64,000 bases of DNA. Source: Candidatus Pacearchaeota archaeon. GTDB taxonomy: Archaea; Nanoarchaeota; Nanoarchaeia; Pacearchaeales; GW2011-AR1. A program made the translations under genes and the position numbers. Positions 1 through 8,365 of the stretch are shown one piece after another (the first letter of the stretch is position 1; each line of letters opens with the position of its first letter). Below the pieces are notes generated by a model. It worked only from the letters and a program-made list of their open reading frames with translations, did not search any database and had not been told where the DNA came from. The stretch is from assembly GCA_023228065.1 (NCBI GenBank), contig JALOBX010000001.1:186001-250000 (forward strand). Reading direction: 5' to 3'.

Positions 1-2
1 AT

Positions 3-461
3 TCTAAATATTTAGATGACAATATCATCAAAATTATTTATCAAGGAAATGAAGTTTTGATTACAACTAATTATTCTGAATCTGCTGAAAATATCTCTAT
101 TGGTAATTTAACAAATCAATCCCAATTAATAAATCAATCTCAGGAAATAATTAATCCAATTTCTTTTGATGTAACTCCTTTAAGTAATGAAGAAAAAGAA
201 TTTATTTTAGCTACATTTGGAAATGTTTCAATTCAGACTATAAGTTCAAAACTGCACAATGACAGATATGAAATTGAATATCAGTTTGGAGATTATAATA
301 TTCAATATTCTTATGATGCAAAGATTAGCACTGAGTCTTTAGCTTTGGAGATGGAAAAAGATAGAATTAGATGGATTAGAAATATAATTAATCAACTTTC
401 TGAAGAAGAAACAACTCCTGAAACAGCACCTCAATTTATCTTAAATTATTCCTTGGAATAA
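3..461 (+). CDS. C-terminal part of an unrecognised surface protein (5' end outside window)
   Basis: The reading frame is open from base 3, so the gene starts outside the window; the first internal start-like codon is a TTG at 57. About 152 residues are visible. The segment is rich in N-glycosylation sequons (NYS, NLT, NQS twice, NVS), as in other surface proteins here, and has no membrane segment. After an acidic, threonine-rich stretch it ends in NYSLE. I recognise no family. Its 3' end overlaps the convergent gene on the minus strand by 26 bases. The extracellular location is inferred from the sequons only. Confidence 0.6.
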   Translation, partial: SKYLDDNIIKIIYQGNEVLITTNYSESAENISIGNLTNQSQLINQSQEIINPISFDVTPLSNEEKEFILATFGNVSIQTISSKLHNDRYEIEYQFGDYNIQYSYDAKISTESLALEMEKDRIRWIRNIINQLSEEETTPETAPQFILNYSLE

Positions 462-1146
462 TCATTGGACGATTAATTATTGGATTTCTTGGAATAGGAG
501 GATTTGGTTTTGGGAATTGTGGCTGATTTGTTGCCGCTAACATTTTTTTTATCATAAATCTTGAACCAACAGTATCTGATATAATTGCAGATAAAACAAG
601 ATTTCCAACAGCAACTCTGTAAACCCCTTCTGCCTTGGGTATTTTTGAAATCTGTGAAAATTTATCTATCACCCTGTCAATATCTTCTTTGCTTAAAATT
701 ATTCCAGTTTCTCTTACTCCCATTGCTCCTGTAACTTTGACTTTTTCATCTGGATTGCTTTCTATAACTCTAACTGCTGGATCTTTTATCAGAGGGTTTA
801 TCTTCATTAAATCTATATCAATTCCAGAAGTTGCAACAGGCCTTAAATATTCAAGATGTGAAGGAAGTTTTGGCTCTGGTATCAAAAGAGAAGGCTGCAT
901 GATTTGTTGTGTTGCTGGTCTAATAATTGGTTTTGGCTTTATTGCCTTATTTGAAATTAATTCTGGTGTCTTTAACTTAATTTGTTCTTTTTTTTGAGGA
1001 ACAATTTTTTTTCGTTTCTTTTCTTCTTTTAATTCAATTATTTCCTGAAGTTTAATTATGTCTTTCTTTGCAGATTGTCGAATAAGTTCTTCTGTAAATT
1101 TTATAAGAAAAAATCTCTTGAATTCATTTGAGAATGTATTTTCCAT
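436..1146 (-). CDS. Conserved-looking hypothetical protein, proline-rich linkers
   Basis: About 236 residues. The N-terminal third is charged and probably helical, with a Lys/Glu-rich stretch (EEKKRKK). A proline-rich linker follows, then a compact region of about 90 residues containing the phrase GAMGVRETGIILSKEDIDRV, and a Pro/Asn/Arg-rich tail. The ATG at 1146 is preferred over the GTG at 1155 because AGGTG lies 6 bases before it. The upstream gene ends one base before this ATG, so the two are probably co-translated. No enzyme motif, signal peptide or membrane segment is visible and I do not recognise the family; the layout suggests a scaffold or binding protein. Confidence 0.6.
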   Translation of the reverse strand: MENTFSNEFKRFFLIKFTEELIRQSAKKDIIKLQEIIELKEEKKRKKIVPQKKEQIKLKTPELISNKAIKPKPIIRPATQQIMQPSLLIPEPKLPSHLEYLRPVATSGIDIDLMKINPLIKDPAVRVIESNPDEKVKVTGAMGVRETGIILSKEDIDRVIDKFSQISKIPKAEGVYRVAVGNLVLSAIISDTVGSRFMIKKMLAATNQPQFPKPNPPIPRNPIINRPMIIPRNNLR

Positions 1147-1147
1147 A

Positions 1148-1636
1148 CTAAACACCTATCTTTCTCATTTGTTGATTTTTTAACGGCTCTGTAACTGGTT
1201 TTTCTATTGTCCTGTTTCCTAACTGAGGAATTTGTACTCTTGCAGGAGGTATTTGCGGCATTGGTGCTGGAGCTACTTCCCTATTTGGAGCTGGCATTTC
1301 TTCAGGCACTCCTTCTTCTCTTTTTTCATGAAGTAGAATTAATCCCTTTGCAATTATTTTATTTTGTTCCATAAGTCCATTTAATTTTTCAACAACTTCT
1401 TTATTTTCATTTTTTTCCGGCTCTCTTTCGGCGAGAGTTTTTGCAGAAATCTCAAATAATTCTAAAAGTTTGGAAATTTGTCCTGAAAGATTATCAAATT
1501 TTACAACAAGATTAGTCATTACTTTTTGCAACGAAACAAAATTTTCAACTAAAATTTTCTCTATGCTTACTTTTTCTTGTACTTTCACTGGAGGAATTTT
1601 ATTCTTTTCTTCAATTATCTCATCTCTTTTTGCCAT
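1148..1636 (-). CDS. Hypothetical coiled-coil protein with Pro-rich tail
   Basis: 162 residues. Residues 20-110 look like a long amphipathic helix or coiled coil (heptad-like Leu/Ile spacing in the region KILVENFVSLQKVM and onwards, then KLNGLMEQNKIIAKG). From about 115 it becomes Pro/Ala-rich (PAPNREVAPAPMPQIPPA), like its downstream partner. It is followed one base later by the start of the 236-residue gene, and the shared coiled-coil plus Pro-rich design suggests the two products work together. No signal peptide or catalytic motif is visible. Function unknown. Confidence 0.55.
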   Translation of the reverse strand: MAKRDEIIEEKNKIPPVKVQEKVSIEKILVENFVSLQKVMTNLVVKFDNLSGQISKLLELFEISAKTLAEREPEKNENKEVVEKLNGLMEQNKIIAKGLILLHEKREEGVPEEMPAPNREVAPAPMPQIPPARVQIPQLGNRTIEKPVTEPLKNQQMRKIGV

Positions 1637-1680
1637 GTATTTTAGAGGGTTTTTTTGTTTATAAAATTTTGTGATATCGT

Positions 1681-4131
1681 CTAAAAGATGTCTAATTTTT
1701 CTTCATCTTTTTCTAGATTATCAACGCCGTTTATTGCAGGACTTTCTTCTTCATTTTCTAATTTTACAATCTCTTCTTTTACTCTTTCAATTTCACTTGA
1801 TTCCCAATCTTGTTTATTTTTTTCTGTATTTACTTCCGCAGAATCGCTCGGTTGATATTGCCTTGGCTCCTGTCCTGTTGCCTTTTCAATCTCTGCAATA
1901 TAATCTGAAATCTCTTTTGCCATATCTGCATTTACACTTATGCTATCAATTCCTTTCTCTACCAAGAATTTTACCATCTCTTTTTTGCTTCCTGCTTGTC
2001 CACATATACTTGTTTCTACATTGTTTCTTTTGCAAACTCTTATAACAAATTCTAATTGATGCAATACAGCAGGATGCATTTCATTGTAAAGATGTTGAAC
2101 CTTTTCATTTCCTCTGTCAACAGCAAGAATGTATTGTGTCAAATCATTTGTTCCGAATGAAATAAATTTAATTCCTTCTTCACATAATTCTTTTATTAAT
2201 TGAACTGCTGCAGGAGTTTCTACCATTATACCTAATTTAACATCTGTAAAATTTATTTCTTCCAATAATTTTTTTACTTCCCTAACTTCTTCAACAGAAA
2301 TTATCTGCGGCATCATAACACCTATTTTTTTCTTGTTGGCTGCGACTTTCTTTAATGCATTTAATTCTGCTTTTAATACCTCTGGATTTTTTATTCCAAA
2401 TCTAATTCCATGCATTCCTAACATAGGATTTAATTCTATTTGTTCTGGAGCTCCTTCTAAATTTTGAAATTCATCTGTTCTTATGTCTGATGTTCTTATC
2501 CAAAGCTCGTCAAAGAATTTAGCAATTCCAGAAACTCCTTCAAAAATTATATTTTCATAATCCTCTATTTTTTTATTTTTCAAGAAATAATTTGGATGTT
2601 TTCCTGATTCTGCAATTATTCCTTCTAGTCTTGTCAATCCAACATGTCTTATTCCTGTTTTTGATGCTCTTTCCGCAAAAGTCGGCAAATCAACAATGAC
2701 TTTTATCTTTGTTTTTGTTTTGGTACTAACAGGAAGAATATCTTTCTTTTTTGTTTCTGCAACTTTTCCTTTGTATATTTTTCCAGAAGAGCCATCTACA
2801 GTTATTATTTCTCCATCTTTTAACTTGAAGGTTGCTTCTCTGGTTCCTACAACAGCAGGAATTCCCATTTCTCTTGAAACAATTGCTGCATGAGCTGTCA
2901 TTCCTCCTTCATCTGTTACAATTGCAGAACATTTTTGCATGCTAACTACCATATCTGGATTTGTCATCTTTGTGACTAAAATATCTCCAGTCTTTATTTT
3001 ATCCAAATCAGCTAAATCTTTTATTATTTTTATTTTTCCAGAGCCTATTCCTGGAGAAGCACCAAGCCCAGTAAGAATAACTTCCCCTTCAATTTCTTTT
3101 CCTTCTCCAATTTTTTTCCCTATAGTTGTAATCGGACGAGTTTGAACAATATAAATTTCCTCTCCTTCAATTGCAAATTCTATATCCTGTGGTTTTTTAT
3201 AATGAGCTTCTAATCTCAACAAACTTTCTGCTAATTTTTTTATTTCATATTCTTTTAGAACTTGTTGTTTTGATTTTTCTTCTCTTAATTTTACTGTTAT
3301 CTGTCCTCCACCAGAATCTCTTACAACTGCAGTTTTTTTGTCAGAAATTTTTCTATCTAATATTTCCAGTTCTCTTGATATTACATATTTGTCTGGAGTT
3401 ATTGCACCAGAAACAATTCCCTCTCCTAATCCAAATACTGCTTCTATAATTATATTTTCTGTCTGATTCGTTGGGTCTTGTGAAAATCCCACACCTGATT
3501 TTTCAGAATCAATCATTCTTTGAACCACAACTGCAAGACTTGCTTTTATATGTTCAAATCCTTTTTTATGGCGGTAATAAGTTGCTCTTGATGTAAATAA
3601 AGAAGCAAAACATTTTTTTATGCTCATCAAAAGTTCTGTTTTCCCCTTTACATTTAGAAATGTTTCCTGCTGTCCTGCAAAACTTGCTTCTGCTAAATCT
3701 TCTGTTGTTGCAGAACTACGAACAGCTACAAAAATTGGCTCTGATGTTTTTAAAATTTCAAGAACAGTTCCCTTAACATTTTTTATATTATTAGTATCAA
3801 GCATCTCATAGGACTCAATAATTTCTTCCTGCATTTCTTTCGGCATATCTGCTTTAATAATTAAATTTCTAATTTCTTCTGTTACTTGATTTAATTTTTT
3901 TGTATCCTCATAATCCCATCCTTCTAAAATATTTTTAATCTGTTCTTTTAATCCTGCCTTTTCTATAAAATAATCATATGCTTGTGCTGTCACTACAAAT
4001 CCAGGAGGTACATTTACTTTTGTGTTGTACATTTCTGCAAGATTTGCCCCCTTTCCGCCAGCAACGCTTCCAGAACTTTTATTTAATTCAGAAAACCATT
4101 TGACAAAATCTATCTTCTCCTCTTTATTCAT
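1681..4131 (-). CDS. ppsA: Phosphoenolpyruvate synthase (pyruvate, water dikinase)
   Basis: Makes PEP from pyruvate and ATP with release of AMP and phosphate, the entry step of gluconeogenesis in archaea. In 816 residues all three family domains are present: an N-terminal nucleotide-binding domain (GGKGANLAEM near residue 25, VAVRSSATTEDL), the swivelling phosphohistidine domain with GGMTAHAAIVSREMGIPAV (catalytic His near residue 414), and the PEP/pyruvate TIM barrel with FGTNDLTQYILAVDRGN. Beyond the usual end there is an acidic tail of about 60 residues rich in Glu and Lys. The length otherwise fits the family. It is transcribed alone, with AT-rich gaps on both sides. Confidence 0.95.
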   Translation of the reverse strand: MNKEEKIDFVKWFSELNKSSGSVAGGKGANLAEMYNTKVNVPPGFVVTAQAYDYFIEKAGLKEQIKNILEGWDYEDTKKLNQVTEEIRNLIIKADMPKEMQEEIIESYEMLDTNNIKNVKGTVLEILKTSEPIFVAVRSSATTEDLAEASFAGQQETFLNVKGKTELLMSIKKCFASLFTSRATYYRHKKGFEHIKASLAVVVQRMIDSEKSGVGFSQDPTNQTENIIIEAVFGLGEGIVSGAITPDKYVISRELEILDRKISDKKTAVVRDSGGGQITVKLREEKSKQQVLKEYEIKKLAESLLRLEAHYKKPQDIEFAIEGEEIYIVQTRPITTIGKKIGEGKEIEGEVILTGLGASPGIGSGKIKIIKDLADLDKIKTGDILVTKMTNPDMVVSMQKCSAIVTDEGGMTAHAAIVSREMGIPAVVGTREATFKLKDGEIITVDGSSGKIYKGKVAETKKKDILPVSTKTKTKIKVIVDLPTFAERASKTGIRHVGLTRLEGIIAESGKHPNYFLKNKKIEDYENIIFEGVSGIAKFFDELWIRTSDIRTDEFQNLEGAPEQIELNPMLGMHGIRFGIKNPEVLKAELNALKKVAANKKKIGVMMPQIISVEEVREVKKLLEEINFTDVKLGIMVETPAAVQLIKELCEEGIKFISFGTNDLTQYILAVDRGNEKVQHLYNEMHPAVLHQLEFVIRVCKRNNVETSICGQAGSKKEMVKFLVEKGIDSISVNADMAKEISDYIAEIEKATGQEPRQYQPSDSAEVNTEKNKQDWESSEIERVKEEIVKLENEEESPAINGVDNLEKDEEKLDIF

Positions 4132-4174
4132 AAATAAGAAAATAGAATATAGTTAATAAATATTTTGATAAGAA

Positions 4175-4477
4175 TTATTCGCTTTCAATATAATTCTTAC
4201 CATCATAGACAAATACTCTTAAAGGTTTTTTATCCAAAGTTGTTGTAAATCTATCTTCTTGAATCCATTTTACCTTACCCTCATTTTTATTAAACATTAC
4301 TGTTCTAAGATAAGTTCCATCCCCTTTATTCACAAAGATATAATCTTGATTATAAGCCTCTATTTTAACATCTTGCAATCCATCCCCAGTCAAATCTTTA
4401 ACTTCTTTTACATTTGGACCGCAACCTATTCCTAATAAAATTAAACTTGTATATAGAATATTTCTTAATTTCCCCAT
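4175..4477 (-). CDS. Small putative lipoprotein with a calcium-loop-like motif
   Basis: 100 residues. The first 18 form a hydrophobic signal segment ending at a possible lipobox (LLGIGC, Cys19), so it may be lipid-anchored outside the membrane; the -3 position is Gly, so the lipobox is not canonical. Directly after comes DLTGDGLQDVKI, which resembles the DxDGxxD calcium loops of FG-GAP or dockerin-like repeats. The rest looks like a short beta domain. It sits upstream of ppsA on the same strand but 43 bases away, so co-transcription is uncertain. No family recognised with certainty. Confidence 0.6.
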   Translation of the reverse strand: MGKLRNILYTSLILLGIGCGPNVKEVKDLTGDGLQDVKIEAYNQDYIFVNKGDGTYLRTVMFNKNEGKVKWIQEDRFTTTLDKKPLRVFVYDGKNYIESE

Positions 4478-4529
4478 AATCCTATCATAAATTATCCTTA
4501 TTTAAACATTTCTTTTTTAAAACTAAGAA

Positions 4530-4700
4530 TTATTCGCTTATAGCACATACAGGACAGGATTCAATTGCTTCTTTAACACAAGGCAATTTTTTCTGGGCTT
4601 TGACAAACGCCTTTCCATCTTTTCCCATTGCAAAAACTTCCTTACACAAAGAAGCACAAAGTCCACATCCAATACACTTCTCTTTGTCTATTTTCACCAT
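4530..4700 (-). CDS. Single-cluster [4Fe-4S] ferredoxin
   Basis: 56 residues, an electron carrier. Cys9, Cys12 and Cys15 (CIGCGLC) plus Cys49 followed by Pro match the four ligands of one [4Fe-4S] cluster. Cys19 and Cys41 sit where the structural disulfide lies in monocluster ferredoxins of the Thermotoga maritima type, and the ending (ESCPVCAISE) has the same shape as in that group. The residue after Cys19 is Lys instead of the usual Pro. The start ATG is at 4698-4700. It is divergent from lemA, and its redox partner is not in the window. Confidence 0.85.
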   Translation of the reverse strand: MVKIDKEKCIGCGLCASLCKEVFAMGKDGKAFVKAQKKLPCVKEAIESCPVCAISE

Positions 4701-4750
4701 TTTATTTTTTAGATAAGTAAGTTTATAAATATTAATTTTTTAGCTAATAT

Positions 4751-5299
4751 ATGATTGGATGGATAGTTTTGGGAGTTGTTGCGTTGGTAGCATTTATTTT
4801 CTTTGTTTATTTCAATAGATTTGCTATACTTGGAAACAGGATTGATAATTCTTTAAGCCAAATTGATGTTCAACTAAAAAGAAGAGCAGATTTGATTCCT
4901 AATCTTCTTGAAAGTGTTAAGGGATATATGAAACACGAAAAAGGGATAATCAAAGAAGTTACTGATGCAAGAAAAGCATTGGTAAGCGCAGGAAATATTG
5001 AAGGAAAAGTAAAAGCAAATGACAAGCTTGAATCTGCATTAAAATCAATCTTTGCTCTTGCTGAAAATTATCCAAATCTTAAGGCAAATGAAAATTTCCT
5101 TGAGTTACAGAGAGAATTAACTACAACAGAAGACAAAATTGCATATTCAAGGCAGTATTACAATGATAGTATTCTTTCCTACAATGATTTGTGCAAGACA
5201 TTTCCTGGAGCTTTGTTCGCAAAGATTTACGGCAAGAAGCCAAGAGAATATTTGCAGATTACTGCTAGTGAAAGAAAGAATGTTGAAGTTAAGTTCTAA
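4751..5299 (+). CDS. lemA: LemA family membrane protein
   Basis: 182 residues. An N-terminal membrane helix (about residues 2-24) is followed by a helical-bundle domain with the family signature: NRIDNSLSQIDVQLKRRADL, then LLESVKGYMKHE, and later the YYNDSILSYNDL and FPGALFAKI segments. LemA proteins are anchored with the helical domain on one side of the membrane and are often encoded next to HtpX-type proteases. That pairing is kept here with two small genes in between. The biochemical role is unknown in the family. The gene is bacterial in flavour, but many DPANN genomes carry it. Confidence 0.9.
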   Translation: MIGWIVLGVVALVAFIFFVYFNRFAILGNRIDNSLSQIDVQLKRRADLIPNLLESVKGYMKHEKGIIKEVTDARKALVSAGNIEGKVKANDKLESALKSIFALAENYPNLKANENFLELQRELTTTEDKIAYSRQYYNDSILSYNDLCKTFPGALFAKIYGKKPREYLQITASERKNVEVKF

Positions 5300-5300
5300 G

Positions 5301-5471
5301 ATGGAAAAAAATTATTCTGATAACAAAAAATACAGCTTACCTGAACGGGTGGCTCACGAGCTTGCTGGTTTATATTTAAAAGATTCATTAAAAAAAGGAA
5401 AAACTATTGAGATTCCTAGCTTAGGTATTATAATAAAACCAGAAGATTGCGGATATAATCTTAAGGAATAA
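5301..5471 (+). CDS. Small hypothetical protein, 56 residues
   Basis: The ATG comes one base after the lemA stop codon, so this is probably translated with lemA. The reading frame is also open upstream inside lemA, but that part is an out-of-frame shadow. The product has a charged N-terminus, a predicted helix around RVAHELAGLYLKDSLKKGK, and a short beta-like end (IEIPSLGIIIKPEDCGY). No membrane segment and no recognised motif. The tight spacing is the main reason to accept it as a gene. Confidence 0.55.
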   Translation: MEKNYSDNKKYSLPERVAHELAGLYLKDSLKKGKTIEIPSLGIIIKPEDCGYNLKE

Positions 5472-5518
5472 TAAAAATTAATCTAAAGTTTTATTAATTC
5501 ATTTTTTGATAATTCTTT

Positions 5519-5983
5519 ATGTTAGATGAATTGTTTATGATAGAAGCTTTAAAAGAGGCTGAAATATCTTTAATTCAAGGAAATTATCCTATTGGGTCTG
5601 TTATTGTTTTAGATAACCACATAATATCTCGAGGGCAAAATTTAGTGAAATCTTCTAACGACAAACTTGCTCACGCTGAATTTAATGGGATACAGCACTG
5701 CAAAGATTTACTATTAAAAAAAGAAAATAGGGGGAGGGCGACTCTTTATACAACTTATTCTCCTTGTCCAATGTGTTTTGGTGTAATTGTACTCTATCAT
5801 ATCGGAAAAATTGTTTGGGGTACTGATTTAGATAATTCTGGAGCAGTTTACTTTAATAATTGTTTACCAGAATTCTATAAAAACACTCGAAAAAAAATTG
5901 AAATTGTTGGACATGTCTTGGAAGATAAATGTAATGAACTAATTTTAAAGTCTGGAATTGAAAGATTAAAAAATCGTGTTTAG
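5519..5983 (+). CDS. Cytidine/deoxycytidylate deaminase-fold nucleoside or base deaminase
   Basis: 154 residues. The zinc-dependent deaminase signature is complete: HAE (zinc-binding His and catalytic Glu, near residue 58) and PCPMC (two zinc-binding Cys, near residues 85-88). The layout MIEALKEAEISL...PIGSVIV is typical of the TadA/guanine deaminase branch rather than of tetrameric cytidine deaminase. The substrate cannot be decided from sequence: guanine, cytosine or a tRNA adenosine are possible. With the adenine-salvage genes elsewhere in the window, a role in base salvage is plausible, but that is inference. Confidence 0.8.
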   Translation: MLDELFMIEALKEAEISLIQGNYPIGSVIVLDNHIISRGQNLVKSSNDKLAHAEFNGIQHCKDLLLKKENRGRATLYTTYSPCPMCFGVIVLYHIGKIVWGTDLDNSGAVYFNNCLPEFYKNTRKKIEIVGHVLEDKCNELILKSGIERLKNRV

Positions 5984-6032
5984 CAATTTCCTTCTTCAAA
6001 ACTCTTAAAAACTCTTTCTCATTTCCTATTTT

Positions 6033-6926
6033 ATGGTAGAAGAAGTACATCGAATAGATTTCCGAGATCAGATATCAAGAAATAAAACAAAATCTGTTTT
6101 TTTAATGATTAGTGTTTTTGTAATTCTTGTTGTCTTGGGATGGGCAATTTCAAACGCCTTTGAGCCAGGATATTTCTTTATGATTATGATTTTTTCAATT
6201 ATTTTTTCATTGAGTTATCTTTTAATTAGTTATTATAATTGTGATAAAATTGCTCTGGCTAGTGTTGGTGCTAAACAAATTAGAAGAGAAGGAGAACACA
6301 AACAATATTATGATTTAGTTGAGGGACTTACTCTTGCTTCAGGACTTCCTATGCCGAAAGTTTATGTCATGCCTTCAAGACAGATTAATGCTTTTGCATC
6401 TGGGAGAAATCCTGCTAATTCTGTAATTTGTGTAACAGAAGGGGCATTGGAAAAACTTGATAAGAAAGAACTTGAAGGGGTTCTTGCACACGAGCTTGGA
6501 CATATAGGGAATTATGATATTAGATATATGACTCTTGTTGCTGTTATGGTTGGAATGATTTCAATTATTTCTGAAATATTTTTGAGAAGCTTATGGTTTA
6601 AGAGCGGGAATAATGATAACAATAAGGGAAATGCAATATTCATGCTGATTGGAATTCTCCTTGCAATCTTGGCTCCAATTGTTGTTTATTTTGTGCAGTT
6701 AGCAATTTCAAGAAAAAGAGAATTTTCTGCTGATGCAACTGCTGTTAAATTCACGAGATATCCTCCTGGACTAATTGGTGCTTTAAAGAAAATAAAAAAT
6801 GAAAATAATCCAGAAAAGAAGATTAACAAGGCAGTTGCTCCATTATTCTTTGCAAATCCATTCAAAGATATAGGAAGCACACATCCTGCAATTGAAAAAA
6901 GAATTAATGCACTTGAAAAAATGTAA
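6033..6926 (+). CDS. htpX: HtpX-like M48 zinc metalloprotease
   Basis: 297 residues. Membrane-bound protease thought to degrade misfolded membrane proteins. Two N-terminal membrane helices (about residues 22-65) precede the conserved region with PMPKVYVMPSRQINAFASGR and the zinc motif HELGH (His near residue 153). Two more hydrophobic segments follow (about 168-188 and 205-228), and RKREFSADATAV supplies the downstream glutamate ligand. The length fits the family. Together with lemA about 700 bases upstream it reproduces the frequent LemA-HtpX neighbourhood. Confidence 0.93.
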   Translation: MVEEVHRIDFRDQISRNKTKSVFLMISVFVILVVLGWAISNAFEPGYFFMIMIFSIIFSLSYLLISYYNCDKIALASVGAKQIRREGEHKQYYDLVEGLTLASGLPMPKVYVMPSRQINAFASGRNPANSVICVTEGALEKLDKKELEGVLAHELGHIGNYDIRYMTLVAVMVGMISIISEIFLRSLWFKSGNNDNNKGNAIFMLIGILLAILAPIVVYFVQLAISRKREFSADATAVKFTRYPPGLIGALKKIKNENNPEKKINKAVAPLFFANPFKDIGSTHPAIEKRINALEKM

Positions 6927-6958
6927 TATTTTATAAATCTCTTCTACTTTTTTTTGTT

Positions 6959-7786
6959 ATGGGATTTATAAGAGGCGGACTTTTAGTTATTGCATCTGTT
7001 TTATTCTTTTTGTCTTTATTTGCATTAATTCTTACAGGAATTTTGTATTCTTCATTGCAATACGAAAATTTTGAATCAAAAGCAGTTTCTGTTGCTAATG
7101 AACTTTTAATAGAAAAGATTAATCTCACAAATTATACCCAAAATATCTCCCCCATGATTCAGTCATATTGCATTAATAATTCTGATTATGTTTTTAGTTA
7201 TCAAGGATATACTTTTGATATTCCCTGCGACAAAGCAATACTCGGAAGCGAATTTTTAATTAATGAAGTTGTTAAGGATTTAATCAGAGGGATATATTAT
7301 TCAGATTATGACTGCAACTTTTTAGATTGTTTTGGAAAATCACAAACCCCTTTATTTCTCGCGTCTGAAAAATCATATAATTACCTTGGAGGAAAAGTTT
7401 ATTTAATTTTAATCATTTCTTTAATCCTACTAATTGCTATATTCTTACTGGCTGAGAAAAAAACTAACGCCTTACTTTTATCTGGCATTCTTATTCTTAT
7501 TTCCTCTTTATTATTTTTAAAGCTAGACATTTGGATTTCTTTAATTTCTAATAAGATGGTTTCCCAATTCGTAGGAATTTTCTTCTCACAGGCATTTAAC
7601 GTCTCTATTAAAATTTTAATTATTGGTGTCTTATTCTTTATTTCTGCAATTATATTTAAAATGTTTAGGGTGGGATTTTTTATTTCGGAGCTAATAGAAA
7701 AATTAAAAGGAAAAAGCAAAGAGATTAAGAAAGAACCAATTGTTAAAAAAGAAATAAAACCTACTAAAAAAACTAAATCCAAATAG
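6959..7786 (+). CDS. Hypothetical membrane protein, about four membrane segments
   Basis: 275 residues. An N-terminal membrane helix (about 8-30) is followed by an outside loop of about 110 residues containing several Cys (SYCINNS, PCDKA, DCNFLDCF) and N-glycosylation sequons. Three closely spaced hydrophobic helices follow (about 145-235), then a very basic cytoplasmic tail (KKEPIVKKEIKPTKKTKSK). The gene starts 32 bases after htpX in the same direction and probably shares its transcript. I do not recognise the family; the paired cysteines suggest disulfides in the outer loop. Confidence 0.6.
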   Translation: MGFIRGGLLVIASVLFFLSLFALILTGILYSSLQYENFESKAVSVANELLIEKINLTNYTQNISPMIQSYCINNSDYVFSYQGYTFDIPCDKAILGSEFLINEVVKDLIRGIYYSDYDCNFLDCFGKSQTPLFLASEKSYNYLGGKVYLILIISLILLIAIFLLAEKKTNALLLSGILILISSLLFLKLDIWISLISNKMVSQFVGIFFSQAFNVSIKILIIGVLFFISAIIFKMFRVGFFISELIEKLKGKSKEIKKEPIVKKEIKPTKKTKSK

Positions 7787-7815
7787 TTTTTATAGGTATT
7801 TTTCTGATTAATGCT

Positions 7816-8364
7816 ATGTGCAAATTATGTGAAACAAATCCAGTTTATGAATTTACTAACAAGAGAAAACTATGCAAAAATTGTTTTATAAATTATTTCC
7901 ATAAGAAAGTTTTATACTCTATAAGAAAATTTGGAATGATTAAACAAAAAGATATTGTTGGATATAATAAGGGGAATGATTTGAAAGGGATTGTTCTTGA
8001 AAATATACTCTTCTTCCTATCAAAAAAATCTGGATTTCAAATTGTAAAACTCCCAAATACAACAGCGACTAAAATTACAGTGGATTCATCTATTGATTCT
8101 GAATCAGAAGAGATTGTTAATATCTTAATTAAAGGGGATTCTTCTAAATTAAAACAAGATTTGCCTATTGAAGGAAAAAAAATCAAACCACTTTATTTAT
8201 TTTCAGATGAAGAAATCTTGCTTTATGCTAAGATTAAAAATTTGAAATTTAAACAGGAAAAGAAAAAAGAAAATAAAATAAGCAGTTTTGTTAATGAATT
8301 AGAAAAGAAACATCCGGAAGTAAAAAGAGCTGTTGTTAATAGTCTGTTAGAATTGTATAAATAA
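7816..8364 (+). CDS. Degenerate Ncs6/TtuA-like protein lacking the PP-loop
   Basis: 182 residues. The N-terminus is a zinc finger (Cys2, Cys5, Cys20, Cys23) followed by INYFHKKVLYSIRKFGMI, as at the start of tRNA 2-thiouridine synthetases (Ncs6/CTU1, TtuA). Where these enzymes carry the ATP-binding SGGKDS loop this protein reads NKGNDL, and about 100 residues of the catalytic core are absent. It then resumes family-like sequence: SESEEIVNILIKGDSSKL and KIKPLYLFSDEEILLYAKIK. The second C-terminal zinc finger is also missing. It is intact as a reading frame, so it may be a non-catalytic tRNA-binding relative. The assignment rests on visual alignment from memory. Confidence 0.6.
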   Translation: MCKLCETNPVYEFTNKRKLCKNCFINYFHKKVLYSIRKFGMIKQKDIVGYNKGNDLKGIVLENILFFLSKKSGFQIVKLPNTTATKITVDSSIDSESEEIVNILIKGDSSKLKQDLPIEGKKIKPLYLFSDEEILLYAKIKNLKFKQEKKKENKISSFVNELEKKHPEVKRAVVNSLLELYK

Positions 8365-8365
8365 A

